Shown piece by piece: positions 47,901-56,620 of a DNA stretch of 64,000 bases (its first letter is position 1; every line of letters starts with the position of its first letter). Source of the stretch: Bacteroidaceae bacterium (GTDB lineage: Bacteria > Bacteroidota > Bacteroidia > Bacteroidales > Bacteroidaceae); the NCBI GenBank assembly GCA_017408685.1, contig JAFQUE010000082.1, positions 1 through 64,000 on the forward strand. The letters are read 5' to 3'. Made by a program: the position numbers and the translations under genes. The notes under the pieces were generated by a model that was not told the origin of the DNA, did not search any database, and saw only the letters and a program-made list of their open reading frames with translations.

Positions 47901-49287
47901 GCTCATGATGGTGCGTAATGCAACATTCAGTTACACCAACGCATATGCCATGAACCTCCCCGGTTTCATGCCCATGGCCGGTGACATCTTCGGTCAGGGA
48001 CGCAATGGCGGTTCATTGGCGCCCGGACTCGACTTTGCATTCGGTCTCATTGACGACGGATACCTTGCAAAGGCACAGCAGCGTAACTGGTTGCTAAAGA
48101 ACGACAGCATATCGGCACAGGCCTCGACAACTGCAGCCGAAGACCTTCAGGTGCGCGTAACGCTTGAACCGTTCAGGGACTTCAAGATAGACCTCAACGC
48201 CAACTGGACACGCAACCAGAGCAAGACAATACAGTTCATGTATGACGGCATGCCTTCGAACGAGTCGGGAGGCTTCAACATGACCACCATAAGCATAGGC
48301 AACTCATTCGGCGGAGGCAATGCCGGAAACAACTACAAGAGCGATGTCTACAACAGGTTCATTGACAACCTGGGCAAACACCGCACCCGCGTTGAAAAGA
48401 GATACGAAGGCAGCAAGTACCCGTTACAGAGCACCCTGCCCGGCATGACATACGACCCGGCGAACGGTGGCGTGGACATGTACTCGGCCGACGTAATGCT
48501 GCCGGCATTCCTCGAGACATACACCAACGGAGGAGCAACCGACATATTCCCGTCAATGCTTAGCATGCTGCCAAACTGGAAAATCAAATATTCAGGTCTC
48601 TCCAAGTTAGCATGGTTCAAGGACATTTTCAAGAGCGTGAACATAGAGCATGGTTACAAGAGCGTCTATGCGATTGGTTCATACAGCACATATGCCACAT
48701 ACATGGAATACACCAAGGGTATTGGCTACGTGAACAACACAGCCACAGGAATGCCTGTCCCAAGCAGCAAGTACAACATAAGTACTGTATCAATAAACGA
48801 AAGTTTCTCGCCGCTCATAGGACTCGATGTCACCACAAACAACAACATCACCATAGGCGGTAAATTCATACAGTCAAGGATACTGAACCTGAGCCTCACG
48901 GCAATACAGATGGTTGAGACCTATTCACAGGAGATTGCGGTGAACCTGGGATACAAGATTCTCGGTGCAAAACTGTTCGGCGGCGGCAAGAAAGCAAACA
49001 AGGAGAAGAACAACAAAAGCAAAGGCAACGACATAAACCTGCGTGCCGACTTCTCGTACAAGAACACATCATCGATATGCCGCAGCATTGACAAGGGCAC
49101 CACACAAGCCACAAGCGGAAACAAGTCGTTCAACTACTCGTTCACGGCAGACTACGCATTCAACAAAATGCTCACCTTCAGCCTCTACTTCGACAGGCAG
49201 ACGACAATCCCGCTAATCTCAACAAGTTCATACCCCACAACAACCATGGACTTCGGCGTGAGCATGAAGTTCTCGCTGACAAGGTAA
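41905..49287 (+). CDS. sprA: Type IX secretion outer-membrane translocon SprA (Sov)
   Basis: A 2460-residue outer-membrane protein with signal peptide (1-21, cleavage near FAQ). SprA forms the very large single-chain beta barrel through which type IX cargo crosses the outer membrane; this length and the 'LDLRSPQNIVTDTIYNEKDSTYTIS', 'FGPGGVRLKTQGSAELKMGY' and 'DIYYASDSLGTNITYLPEQ' segments fit the family. Tyr-, Asn- and Gly-rich strands run to the end, which closes with an aromatic strand 'TTTMDFGVSMKFSLTR'. A basic, Ser/Lys-rich insert ('NNKKSSSKTKKKSQKAK') lies near residue 1900. It serves cargo such as the GH2 enzyme at 27494. Other T9SS genes are not in the window. Confidence 0.95.
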   Translation: MQKRTLTIILFLFASMAIFAQGNVRSDSIRKARREARSNNRQNVETKAKENIPVRFPVAKTAPDNISDMQGHALDLRSPQNIVTDTIYNEKDSTYTISTRLGSGSILGTPLLLTSGEYSLWHERRQMQGYFRKKSNEEWENSKKKNKFDFTDMHFDLGPAEKIFGPGGVRLKTQGSAELKMGYSFQSIDNPSLPSRSRNTNSFDFDEKINLNMRGSVGDKMNMDFNYNTEATFSYDAKKINLKYDGKEDEIIKLLEAGNVSFPTNSSLIKGATSLFGIRADLQFGRLTLQTVLSQKTSSTSTVNSKGGTQLTTYEIEITAYDENKHFFLAHYFRDNYDRSMSQLPTVLSGVTINRIEVWITNKTSDYSNPRNIVAFTDIGESSHISNDIWTGNAAMTIPANEANSLYAQMNSTYSAIRDIDQVNNVLGSINGLNGGADYEKLSNARLLSSSEYTLNNALGFISLKTPLRADEVLAVAYEFTYGGQTYQVGEFSSDVKESKTTLFVKLLKPNACSPNNGCWDLMMKNVYSLGTRNLKGTDFKLDIYYASDSLGTNITYLPEQELKSKNLLQLLGLDRLDSNNSKENPNGIFDFIQGYTVDEASGRIFFPAVEPFGSYLRQKIGNDALADKYVFEELYDSTKTIAKQIAEKDKFYLIGEYTGSSANVIQTGSTNIPRGSVVVTAGGVTLVENSDYQVDYSSGTVTILNQNIIDAGTNVQVSLESNTLYNMQRKTVMGLNWKYDFSEDFKFGGTLMSLSEKPLTTKVDMGSEPLKNFLWGFNLSWKKESQWLTNMIDKLPFISCTAPSSINLSAEFARLEAGTSDEVQSQASYIDDFESTENGIDIKSPSQWMLSSLPSGMPYSNLTNDIRTGYDRAHISWYTIDPLFTRRSSSLTPAHIKSDIQQLSNHYVREVYERELYPNKESTYGESSTLSLFNVTYYPNERGPYNLDTDLDYDGHLNNPEKRWGGITRQLTTTDFESANIQYLEFWLLDPFIYDQTGVGGELYFNLGEVSEDILKDGKKFYENGLPASGNTNTYEETVWGRIPVTTSLVYAFDNNNDNRTQQDLGLNGLSSADEANHPTYRDYLAAINGRVRQEVYDSIAADPAGDRYHYFRGGDYDAAQRSIIERYKYYNNTEGNSPASSDGDYSSAAKTTPDIEDANQDFTMDEYENFFQYRISLRPEDMQVGRNYITDKRTVTSKLRNGNTESVDWYKFRIPIDEYEKIVGSIRDFTSIRFIRMYMTQFQKPVTLRFATMQFVRGDWRPYQQPISSKLNAAPTISGEFTTSAVNIEEHGDRKPVNYVLPPGVTRIIDPSQPQLRQDNEQALSLNVSNLGSKESRAVYKKSNLDIRQYERIQLFIHAEAPEFGSNELKDNDLSLFVRLGSDYKSNYYEYEVPLSITPHGSYDGNSTAAATAVWPQENMIDIPLTKLTGIKVKRNTLRNSNADGVNNTTIYSEYDNDIPKNRISIVGSPSIGQIKVMMIGVRNNSSSAKSATVWVNEMRLLGFNNKSGWAAQGNLNIKLSDIGSFAAQGKIETAGFGGLEDKLAARRTDDHYRYSLTGNMDFGRLFPKSFKISLPTYYSFTEEVTSPLYSPFDTDLLLDDVIDSYSGESRDSIKNIAEVHSIMRNFSVSNAKLNIKSKTAMPYDPANFSFSFSHATTENSGSTINWENKLNWKASASYNYASPIKTIKPFEKIKSKSKWFKIMKEWGLNPLPQTLALNSDITRTYHELQRRDLNAIAGGEEIPLTFSQQFYWNRSFSIKWDPTTNLRMNLNTGTNAEVEEPFLPVNKEHYPNEYAMWKDSVKMSLREMGRPLSYQQNFTASYALPLNKLPIFEWLTADASYSATYNWQRGNTVSGANFGNNIAGKRNVTLKGTLNFEKLYNIFPYLEETNKRFASNNKKSSSKTKKKSQKAKPFTKEIQLQMDTTVTVTHNLKNRKLEVTARTKSGGKYKLKYKVIDENNILIKNNDSISVKVTILAKAKGERSNFAKAMQYPTRVLMMVRNATFSYTNAYAMNLPGFMPMAGDIFGQGRNGGSLAPGLDFAFGLIDDGYLAKAQQRNWLLKNDSISAQASTTAAEDLQVRVTLEPFRDFKIDLNANWTRNQSKTIQFMYDGMPSNESGGFNMTTISIGNSFGGGNAGNNYKSDVYNRFIDNLGKHRTRVEKRYEGSKYPLQSTLPGMTYDPANGGVDMYSADVMLPAFLETYTNGGATDIFPSMLSMLPNWKIKYSGLSKLAWFKDIFKSVNIEHGYKSVYAIGSYSTYATYMEYTKGIGYVNNTATGMPVPSSKYNISTVSINESFSPLIGLDVTTNNNITIGGKFIQSRILNLSLTAIQMVETYSQEIAVNLGYKILGAKLFGGGKKANKEKNNKSKGNDINLRADFSYKNTSSICRSIDKGTTQATSGNKSFNYSFTADYAFNKMLTFSLYFDRQTTIPLISTSSYPTTTMDFGVSMKFSLTR

Positions 49288-49492
49288 GGGAAAAGAGGGT
49301 TCAAGCAAAATTTTTTTGGGGGATACTTCTCAAGATAGTATATGCCGTAGAATACAAGACGAGCAAAAGCGAGATTCTTCGTTCTGTTGCCATCGTTCCA
49401 GAAACTCTAAAATAAAGGTACTATACTGACAAAATTATACACGTGAAAATGAAAACGGCTCAGGATTTTAGGTTGACCCAAATAAAGAACAA

Positions 49493-49532
49493 ACAACAGT
49501 CCCGAAAGAACGCGTTCTTTCGGGACTGTTGT
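49493..49532 (-). terminator. tRNA-Arg terminator
   Basis: A perfect 40-base palindrome (half-site ACAACAGTCCCGAAAGAACG) whose first base is the tRNA discriminator position. The rest of 49288-49492, after sprA, shows no gene. Confidence 0.9.
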
Positions 49533-49603
49533 ACCTCGGTCGGGAATCGAACCCGAATCTAATCTTTAGGAGAGACTTATTCTATCCATTGAACTACCAA
49601 GGC
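49532..49603 (-). tRNA. tRNA-Arg (anticodon CCU)
   Basis: The minus strand folds into a 72-base tRNA. The acceptor GCCTTGG pairs with CCGAGGT, the D arm GTTC with GAAT, and the T arm TCGGG-TTCGATT-CCCGA is complete. The anticodon stem AGTCT/AGATT encloses CTCCTAA, so the anticodon is CCT, reading AGG. CCA is not encoded. The 3' end merges directly into the terminator palindrome. Confidence 0.94.
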
Positions 49604-49617
49604 GTGCTTTCACGGCG

Positions 49618-49649
49618 CGAAGATAATCAAAAAGTTCGCAAAAGTCAAA
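49618..49649 (-). promoter_or_regulatory. Consensus promoter of tRNA-Arg
   Basis: On the minus strand TTTG (49646-49649), then 20 bases, then TATCTTCG (49618-49625). Transcription would start about 8 bases before the tRNA. Confidence 0.78.
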
Positions 49650-49740
49650 TGCCGCATTGCTATTTTAACCATAAAACCTCAAAAACTGTTATTTTGTTTT
49701 AACTTTATGCAAATGCAGACGGGAGTTCGGGCAAATGGAG

Positions 49741-49748
49741 TATCTTTG
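49741..49748 (+). promoter_or_regulatory. Promoter -7 box of the TPR gene
   Basis: TATCTTTG, 30 bases before the ATG. Confidence 0.6.
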
Positions 49749-49777
49749 CAGTCAAGAATGCAAAGACATACTCAAAA

Positions 49778-50560
49778 ATGAAACGGCTGATAACACTACT
49801 GCTGATATTCTCAACGGCAACCGCTTTTGCGCAAGACTTTGAAACACTGTTCAAAGAGGGTGTCACACATATCAACCAAGGGAACTTTGCCCTGGCGACC
49901 GAAAGCCTGCAGAAGGCCATGCCTCATGCCAGGAACGAAAGTGACAGATTCAACCTGCACCTTAACCTCGCCTACTCGTACATGATGGCAGGCAATAGCG
50001 ACAAGGCGTTGGAACACTATAACGGAGCGATAAAAATACATGGATACAGCAAAGAGCTGCTGCTGCAACGTGCAACGGCATTCATGCATACAGGGCGTTT
50101 TGACGAGACCATAGAGGATTGCAACAGTATATTGAGCAAAAACGCCGACGACCTTGACGCCATGCTATGCAAAGCACAGGCCTGCATGGCAAAAGGAGAA
50201 AACAGCAAGGCTATTGAGGAGTTTACATACATCATTGGCAAATACCCTGCGGACCTCAATGCACGTCTGGGGCTTGCAATGGCATACAAGAACGGGGAAC
50301 TGTACGAAAAGGCGACACTGCTTTTGGGGCTTCTTATTGAAGAGTTCCCCGGCAACCCTGCACTATACATTGCACGCAGCGATGTTGAGAGGGAGCAGGG
50401 GTTGCTTGAACTGGCACTGCTTGATGTGGAAAAAGCTATAGAACTTTTTCCCGAGAATGCCGAATATTACACCCTGCATTCAATACTGCTTGAGGAATGT
50501 GGCAAGAAGGCGGCTGCCGCAAAGAGCCGCAACAAGGCTGCAATGCTTAAAAACCAATAA
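49778..50560 (+). CDS. Periplasmic TPR-repeat protein
   Basis: A 260-residue exported protein with signal peptide (1-19, cleavage near FAQ/D). The mature part is a run of about six tetratricopeptide repeats, such as 'FALATESLQKAMPHARNESDRFNLHLNLAYSYMMAGNSDKALEHYNGAIKI' and 'LLLQRATAFMHTGRFDETIEDCNSIL'. TPR proteins bind partner proteins; no partner is evident. It is preceded by its own -7 box and followed after 132 bases by a short AraC-type gene with a separate promoter. Confidence 0.85.
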   Translation: MKRLITLLLIFSTATAFAQDFETLFKEGVTHINQGNFALATESLQKAMPHARNESDRFNLHLNLAYSYMMAGNSDKALEHYNGAIKIHGYSKELLLQRATAFMHTGRFDETIEDCNSILSKNADDLDAMLCKAQACMAKGENSKAIEEFTYIIGKYPADLNARLGLAMAYKNGELYEKATLLLGLLIEEFPGNPALYIARSDVEREQGLLELALLDVEKAIELFPENAEYYTLHSILLEECGKKAAAAKSRNKAAMLKNQ

Positions 50561-50635
50561 TTATTTTCTTATCTGCCAAAAAACAGCACTTCACTGCAAA
50601 CTGAATAGCATTTTTGATAAAAAAAGCATTTTTTA

Positions 50636-50667
50636 TTTGAACAGATACATTAAAATGACTACTTTTG
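50636..50667 (+). promoter_or_regulatory. Consensus promoter of the short AraC gene
   Basis: TTTG (50636-50639), 20 bases, then TACTTTTG (50660-50667), an exact match to the Bacteroidota consensus. It shows that the TTG at 50665 is not a start codon. Confidence 0.8.
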
Positions 50668-50691
50668 GAGAGAACATTGAAAACAGCAGTC

Positions 50692-51123
50692 ATGACAAAA
50701 AGAACAACACCCTATAACATCAAGGAAAAGCAGGATAAGAATGCGCCCTACCGATCGCTTATCCGCGCTGAATTAGCCGATGAGTTATATGAAAAGATTC
50801 TTAACATCATCGTCATTCAGAAGAGATACCGCAACAAGGACTTCTCGGCAAAGGAACTCGCCAAGGAACTGAACACCAACACCAGATATATCTCTGCGGT
50901 AATCAATTCACGTTTCAACACAAACTTCTCGTGCCTCATAAACGAATACCGTGTAAAGGAAGCACTCCACCGCATGACAGACAAGAGATATCTTGACATG
51001 ACAATAGAGGAGATTGGGACACTGGTGGGTTTTGCCAACAGACAATCATTCTATGCCTCGTTCTACCGTGTCATGAACGAGACTCCCAACGGTTACAGGA
51101 AGAGGCACCTTGCAGCAAGATAA
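50692..51123 (+). CDS. Short AraC-type helix-turn-helix protein
   Basis: A 143-residue protein made almost only of an AraC-type DNA-binding domain: 'KDFSAKELAKELNTNTRYISAVINSRFNTNFSCLINEYRVKEALHRM' and 'MTIEEIGTLVGFANRQSFYASFYRVMNETPNGYRKRH'. No sensor domain precedes it, only about 45 basic residues, so its activity may be set by its level rather than a ligand. The AlkD-like gene begins 7 bases downstream, which recalls other AraC-DNA repair pairs such as Ada, though no Ada-type cysteine is present here. Confidence 0.85.
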   Translation: MTKRTTPYNIKEKQDKNAPYRSLIRAELADELYEKILNIIVIQKRYRNKDFSAKELAKELNTNTRYISAVINSRFNTNFSCLINEYRVKEALHRMTDKRYLDMTIEEIGTLVGFANRQSFYASFYRVMNETPNGYRKRHLAAR

Positions 51124-51130
51124 GAAGCAG

Positions 51131-51733
51131 ATGGAAGAGTCCCGCGAGGTTATCAGAAATATAAAAAAAGAACTCCGCCTGTTCATGAACGGAGTGACTT
51201 CGTTCCAACAGCGCAAGTTAGGCATGGAGTACAACATCATATTCGGAGTGAGTATACCGCACCTCAAGGAGATTGCGATGAAATTCCCCAAAGACTATGA
51301 TGTTGCAACCACCTTGTGGAAAGAAAATATACGCGAAAGCAAACTGCTTGCAATTCTGTTGCTGCCCGAGGAGTATTATGAAGAGGTTGCAGAAAGGTGG
51401 ATTACAGAGTGCCGCTACCGCGAGAATGCCGACCACCTTGCCCACAACATACTTTGCAAATTGCCATGCGCGCTTGAAAGAGCGCTTGTTTGGGCGTGCA
51501 GCAAGGAAGAACTTTGCTGCTATTGCGGTTACATGACATTGTCGCACCTGTTCAGGGCTGGCGACACACTTTCCCCGGAACAGGAAAAAAGATATTTCGC
51601 AACGGCTGCAACACACATAAACATGCAACACGCATGCAAAGCACAGGCACTGAACTCACTCTTGCTCTACTGCGGAGAAGACGAGGAGAAAGCAGGGCGG
51701 TACAATGCTGCAGCAGGCAAGGAACTGCTGTAA
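51131..51733 (+). CDS. AlkD-like DNA alkylation repair family protein
   Basis: A 200-residue all-helical HEAT-like protein. The segment 'LGMEYNIIFGVSIPHLKEIAMKFPKDYDVATTLWKENIRESKLLAILLLP' matches the DNA alkylation repair (AlkC/AlkD-like) family. AlkD enzymes remove N3- and N7-alkyl bases; whether this shorter member is active is uncertain. Its 'NADHLAHNILCKLP' block fits the expected DNA-facing helices. It is Cys-rich near 130-140 ('CSKEELCCYCGY'). Probably in one operon with the short AraC protein. A strong terminator follows. Confidence 0.72.
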   Translation: MEESREVIRNIKKELRLFMNGVTSFQQRKLGMEYNIIFGVSIPHLKEIAMKFPKDYDVATTLWKENIRESKLLAILLLPEEYYEEVAERWITECRYRENADHLAHNILCKLPCALERALVWACSKEELCCYCGYMTLSHLFRAGDTLSPEQEKRYFATAATHINMQHACKAQALNSLLLYCGEDEEKAGRYNAAAGKELL

Positions 51734-51747
51734 GAGATTATGACAGC

Positions 51748-51787
51748 GACACAAGCGGGTGACCCAAACCGGTCACCCGCTTGTGTC
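51748..51787 (+). terminator. Terminator after the AlkD-like gene
   Basis: A perfect 17-bp stem (GACACAAGCGGGTGACC) with a 6-base loop. Confidence 0.88.
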
Positions 51788-51854
51788 ATTATCCCATGTT
51801 ACACTTTTTATGTAAATTTAATTCTGTTTATATACCATATTATAAAAAAATAGG

Positions 51855-51862
51855 TAACTTTG
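51855..51862 (+). promoter_or_regulatory. Promoter -7 box of the Fur-family gene
   Basis: TAACTTTG. It overlaps the first in-frame TTG (51860), so the protein starts at the ATG 51911. Confidence 0.6.
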
Positions 51863-51910
51863 TATAGTGAAACTGCGGCATTAGGCGAACTTGTCCCGCA
51901 GCGACATGTG

Positions 51911-52390
51911 ATGATGGAAAACAGCAAGATTGCGGAGTCTGCCAAACAACGGTTCGCAGACTACCTTAAAGAGAACAAATGCCGTAGAACACCTGAACGT
52001 TTTACCATACTTGAAGCAGTATACTCAGTCAACGGTTGCTTTGACATAGACGAACTGCTCGAGTACATGGAAGATAAAATGAAGTTCAGGGTAAGTCGCG
52101 CGACAATATACAATACCATTTCTCTGCTGATAAACGCAAATCTTGTAGTACACCATCAGTTCGGTTCAGAATCGAAATATGAAAGATGTGTAGGCACCGA
52201 GAAAAGTCATATGATATGCACAAAATGCGGCAAGGTGACAGAGATTGGCAATATTGACCTGACTGAAACATTGACGGCGAACATAAAGAAGTTCCATCTG
52301 ACACACTATTCGCTCTACCTATACGGACTCTGCAACAAGTGTCACCAGGCAATGAAGAGACGAAAGGCACGTATGAGCAAAGAGAAATGA
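51911..52390 (+). CDS. Fur family transcriptional regulator
   Basis: A 159-residue metal-responsive regulator. The N-terminal winged helix ('FADYLKENKCRRTPERFTILEAVYSVNGCFDIDELLEYM', 'RVSRATIYNTISLLINANLVVHHQFG') is followed by a dimer domain with two CxxC pairs ('ICTKCGK' and 'LCNKCHQ') for structural zinc. The usual Fur His-rich sensing motif is weak. It is 52 bases upstream of purA and may share its transcript. Target genes and metal are unknown; with the metal permease at 21340 in the same genome, a role in metal balance is possible. Confidence 0.88.
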   Translation: MMENSKIAESAKQRFADYLKENKCRRTPERFTILEAVYSVNGCFDIDELLEYMEDKMKFRVSRATIYNTISLLINANLVVHHQFGSESKYERCVGTEKSHMICTKCGKVTEIGNIDLTETLTANIKKFHLTHYSLYLYGLCNKCHQAMKRRKARMSKEK

Positions 52391-52433
52391 AAGAAAGGAC
52401 AAATGAACCGCCATTGACTTGAAAATCAAATAA

Positions 52434-53711
<1,278 letters not shown>

Positions 53712-53775
53712 AGAACATTCTGTGGATTATACAGGTTAGTATACAGACCGGAAATAACCGCAAAAGAGAGTAACA

Positions 53776-54498
53776 ATGATATACACATCAATACACTTGA
53801 CAGCCGCCGAAGGCGTGAGTCTCAATACGACATACCTTATAATATTTATAGGCATTTCAATATTGAGTTATATTGTCCAGGCCGGCCTGCAGAGCAAATT
53901 CAAGAAATTCTCGAAGATACCCATTGGCCTCACAGGACGTGATGTAGCCATAAAAATGCTGCACGACAACGGCATTTATGACGTCAAGGTGACATGTACC
54001 CCCGGGACACTCACCGACCACTACAACCCGACCACAAAAACCGTGAACCTTAGTCAGGGCGTGTACAATTCGGCAAGCATAGCGGCTGCAGCCGTGGCTG
54101 CACATGAGTGCGGGCATGCCGTACAGCATGCAAAAGCATACGCACCGCTCAAAATGCGTTCGGCACTGGTACCCATAGTTTCGTTCTCATCGAACATAAT
54201 GATGTGGGTACTGCTTGCAGGAATACTCACCGTTGAAATTTTCCCGCAACTACTGCTGGCAGGAATAATACTATTCGCAACCACCACTATCTTCAGTTTC
54301 ATAACCCTTCCGGTTGAGATTGACGCGAGTCGCCGTGCGCTCGTGTGGTTGCAGAGTGCAGGAATAACCAATGCAAGCAATCACAAGTATGCAAGCAGCG
54401 CATTGCGCTCGGCAGCCTATACCTACGTTGTAGCAGCAATATCATCGCTTGCGACACTGCTTTATTACGTTATGATTTACATGAACAGACGAGACTAA
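53776..54498 (+). CDS. Zinc-dependent membrane peptidase (YugP type)
   Basis: A 240-residue membrane protein with an N-terminal span (about 18-37) and three further hydrophobic spans in the C-terminal half. The zinc site is H110-E-C-G-H114 in '[12 protein letters not shown]', as in the neutral zinc metallopeptidase family. '[43 protein letters not shown]' is typical. Substrates are unknown. It lies 64 bases after purA and 10 bases before hisS. Confidence 0.9.
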   Translation: MIYTSIHLTAAEGVSLNTTYLIIFIGISILSYIVQAGLQSKFKKFSKIPIGLTGRDVAIKMLHDNGIYDVKVTCTPGTLTDHYNPTTKTVNLSQGVYNSASIAAAAVAAHECGHAVQHAKAYAPLKMRSALVPIVSFSSNIMMWVLLAGILTVEIFPQLLLAGIILFATTTIFSFITLPVEIDASRRALVWLQSAGITNASNHKYASSALRSAAYTYVVAAISSLATLLYYVMIYMNRRD

Positions 54499-54508
54499 AA
54501 CAACAGAA

Positions 54509-55870
54509 ATGGCAGCAAAACCGGCAATACCAAAGGGCACCAGGGATTTTTCCCCCGTAGAGATGTCCAAAAGAAACTACATTTTCGATACAATACGTGA
54601 AGCTTTCCGCATTTTCGGTTTCAGGCAGATTGAGACTCCCGCAATGGAGAACCTCTGTACCTTGATGGGTAAATATGGCGAGGAAGGCGACAAACTGCTT
54701 TTCAAGATACAGAACTCGGGCGACTACTTCAGCTGCCTCACCGATGAGGAACTGCTGAGCCGCAACGCGGCCAAGTTAGCGTCAAAGTTCTGCGAGAAAG
54801 GATTACGCTACGACCTCACCGTTCCATTCGCGCGCTATGTGGTAATGCACCGCGACGAACTGGTGTTCCCCTTCAAGCGCTACCAGATACAACCTGTATG
54901 GCGTGCCGACCGCCCACAGAAAGGACGTTACCGCGAATTCTACCAGTGCGACGCCGATATAATAGGCAACAACTCGCTCATAAACGAGGTTGAACTCATA
55001 CAACTCATAGACTACGTATTCGGCAAGTTGGGCATTCGTGTAGCCATAAAATTGAACAACCGCAAGGTCCTTGCAGGCATTGCCGAGGTAATTGGCGAGC
55101 CCGAAAGGATTATAGACATAACCGTAGCCATTGACAAGATTGACAAGATTGGGCTCGACGGTGTAGTTGACGAACTCAAGAGCAAGGGAATAAGTGATGA
55201 GTCGGTAGGAAAACTGTTGCCGATTCTGCAGGCACAGGGTGACAACAATGCAAAACTGGACATCATTGCCCAGACCCTCAAAGGCAACGAAACCGGCGAA
55301 AAGGGTGTTGAGGAGATACGTTTCATCCTTGACGCATTCAACGGGCTTGAACTGAACAGTGCGCTTGACCTTGACCTCACACTGGCGCGCGGTCTCAACT
55401 ACTACACCGGTGCAATACTTGAAGTAAAGGCACTTGACGTTGCAATAGGCAGTATCACAGGCGGCGGACGTTACGACAACCTCACAGGCGTGTTCGGTAT
55501 GGACGGCGTATCGGGTGTGGGTATCTCATTCGGCGCCGACCGCATATATGACGTAATGAACCAACTCAACCTCTACCCCGAGGATTCGATACAGACCACA
55601 CAGGTGATGTTCGTCAACTTCGGCAACAAGGAGGCTATGCACTCGTTACAGATAATTTCCACACTGCGCAAAGAAGGGATTTCTGCCGAACTGTTCCCAA
55701 GCAGCGACAAGATGAAAAAGCAGATGGGATATGCCAACAGTCACAATATCCCTTACGTTGCCATCATTGGCGAGCAGGAGATTGCCGACGGTACTATCGC
55801 GGTAAAGAACATGGCAACCGGAGAACAAAAGAGCATGACAACAGAGGAACTTGCAACTTTGCTTAAATAG
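54509..55870 (+). CDS. hisS: Histidine-tRNA ligase
   Basis: A 453-residue class II synthetase that charges tRNA-His. Motif 1 region '[27 protein letters not shown]', motif 2 '[27 protein letters not shown]', the His-specific '[15 protein letters not shown]' and motif 3 'GGGRYDNL...[11 protein letters not shown]' are all seen, plus an anticodon-binding domain (about 360-453). It ends the purA-peptidase-hisS run and is followed by a terminator. Confidence 0.97.
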   Translation: MAAKPAIPKGTRDFSPVEMSKRNYIFDTIREAFRIFGFRQIETPAMENLCTLMGKYGEEGDKLLFKIQNSGDYFSCLTDEELLSRNAAKLASKFCEKGLRYDLTVPFARYVVMHRDELVFPFKRYQIQPVWRADRPQKGRYREFYQCDADIIGNNSLINEVELIQLIDYVFGKLGIRVAIKLNNRKVLAGIAEVIGEPERIIDITVAIDKIDKIGLDGVVDELKSKGISDESVGKLLPILQAQGDNNAKLDIIAQTLKGNETGEKGVEEIRFILDAFNGLELNSALDLDLTLARGLNYYTGAILEVKALDVAIGSITGGGRYDNLTGVFGMDGVSGVGISFGADRIYDVMNQLNLYPEDSIQTTQVMFVNFGNKEAMHSLQIISTLRKEGISAELFPSSDKMKKQMGYANSHNIPYVAIIGEQEIADGTIAVKNMATGEQKSMTTEELATLLK

Positions 55871-55905
55871 AAAACAGAATGATTTAAAGTCATTTTACAA
55901 AGAAT

Positions 55906-55942
55906 GCAATCCCCGTTAGAGAAAATCTCTAGTGGGGATTGC
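55906..55942. terminator. Terminator between hisS and the lipoprotein gene
   Basis: GCAATCCCC and GGGGATTGC enclose a second short stem (TAGAGA/TCTCTA). It stands between convergent genes. Confidence 0.8.
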
Positions 55943-55988
55943 TCGTTCAAAAACAGGACTTTTGGGTAAGTTCCCTTTCCCATTTTCA

Positions 55989-56417
55989 TTATTCTGCCCG
56001 GTGCAGCACGGCCTGTGACCCGTCGACTTTCCAACCATCATCGCTGTTCAAAAGGCGCACCTTCATCCTGACCTTCTTTTCGACTGCAGTCATGGCACTG
56101 AGTTCCACATAAGCCGTATCGCCCGACACAGTCTCGGAAACAACGGTATAAGCACTGTCATTGACCAAATTCTGCTTGCCTGCTGCAGGAACGAATATCC
56201 GTTCAAGATACTCATCAAAGATTTCCTGCTCGGCCGGGTCTTCAAAACAGATGTTCACCTTCACGTTCTCAACATCACAGGCACTTATTGAATTGAAGAA
56301 ACGCACTGCCACTGCAGAAGGCGAGTGCAGTTTTGAGACAACAGTTCCGTCACTTCCGCAGGAAACAACAAAAGAGACCGTAGCGACAAGCATGAATATA
56401 AGGGTTCTGTTTTTCAT
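55989..56417 (-). CDS. DUF4878-like lipoprotein
   Basis: A 142-residue predicted lipoprotein (lipobox FVVSC, Cys20). The mature part 'SPSAVAVRFFNSISACDVENVKV' ... 'DTAYVELSAMTAVEKKVRMKVRLLNSDDGWKVDGSQAVLHR' looks like an NTF2-like fold of the DUF4878 type, small domains of unknown role. It stands alone, convergent with hisS and divergent from pta. Confidence 0.65.
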   Translation of the reverse strand: MKNRTLIFMLVATVSFVVSCGSDGTVVSKLHSPSAVAVRFFNSISACDVENVKVNICFEDPAEQEIFDEYLERIFVPAAGKQNLVNDSAYTVVSETVSGDTAYVELSAMTAVEKKVRMKVRLLNSDDGWKVDGSQAVLHRAE

Positions 56418-56506
56418 ATCGGGAATATTTTTTACACCGCTAAAGTATAATTTTTTATTGGATTTGCACTACAAAAGAAGTGGCAAAGAAATAAAAGAGA
56501 TTTTAT

Positions 56507-56537
56507 TTTGTTCTCAACATTGTTTGGAGTAACTTTG
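56507..56537 (+). promoter_or_regulatory. Consensus promoter of pta-ackA
   Basis: TTTG (56507-56510), 19 bases, then TAACTTTG (56530-56537). The leader before pta is about 75 bases. Confidence 0.78.
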
Positions 56538-56620
56538 TAGGAAAGTAAAAAAATGCCTGCGTGATGACATTCCACAGACAATGAGCAATTACAACAAATT
56601 ACAATATAATATTTTTCACT

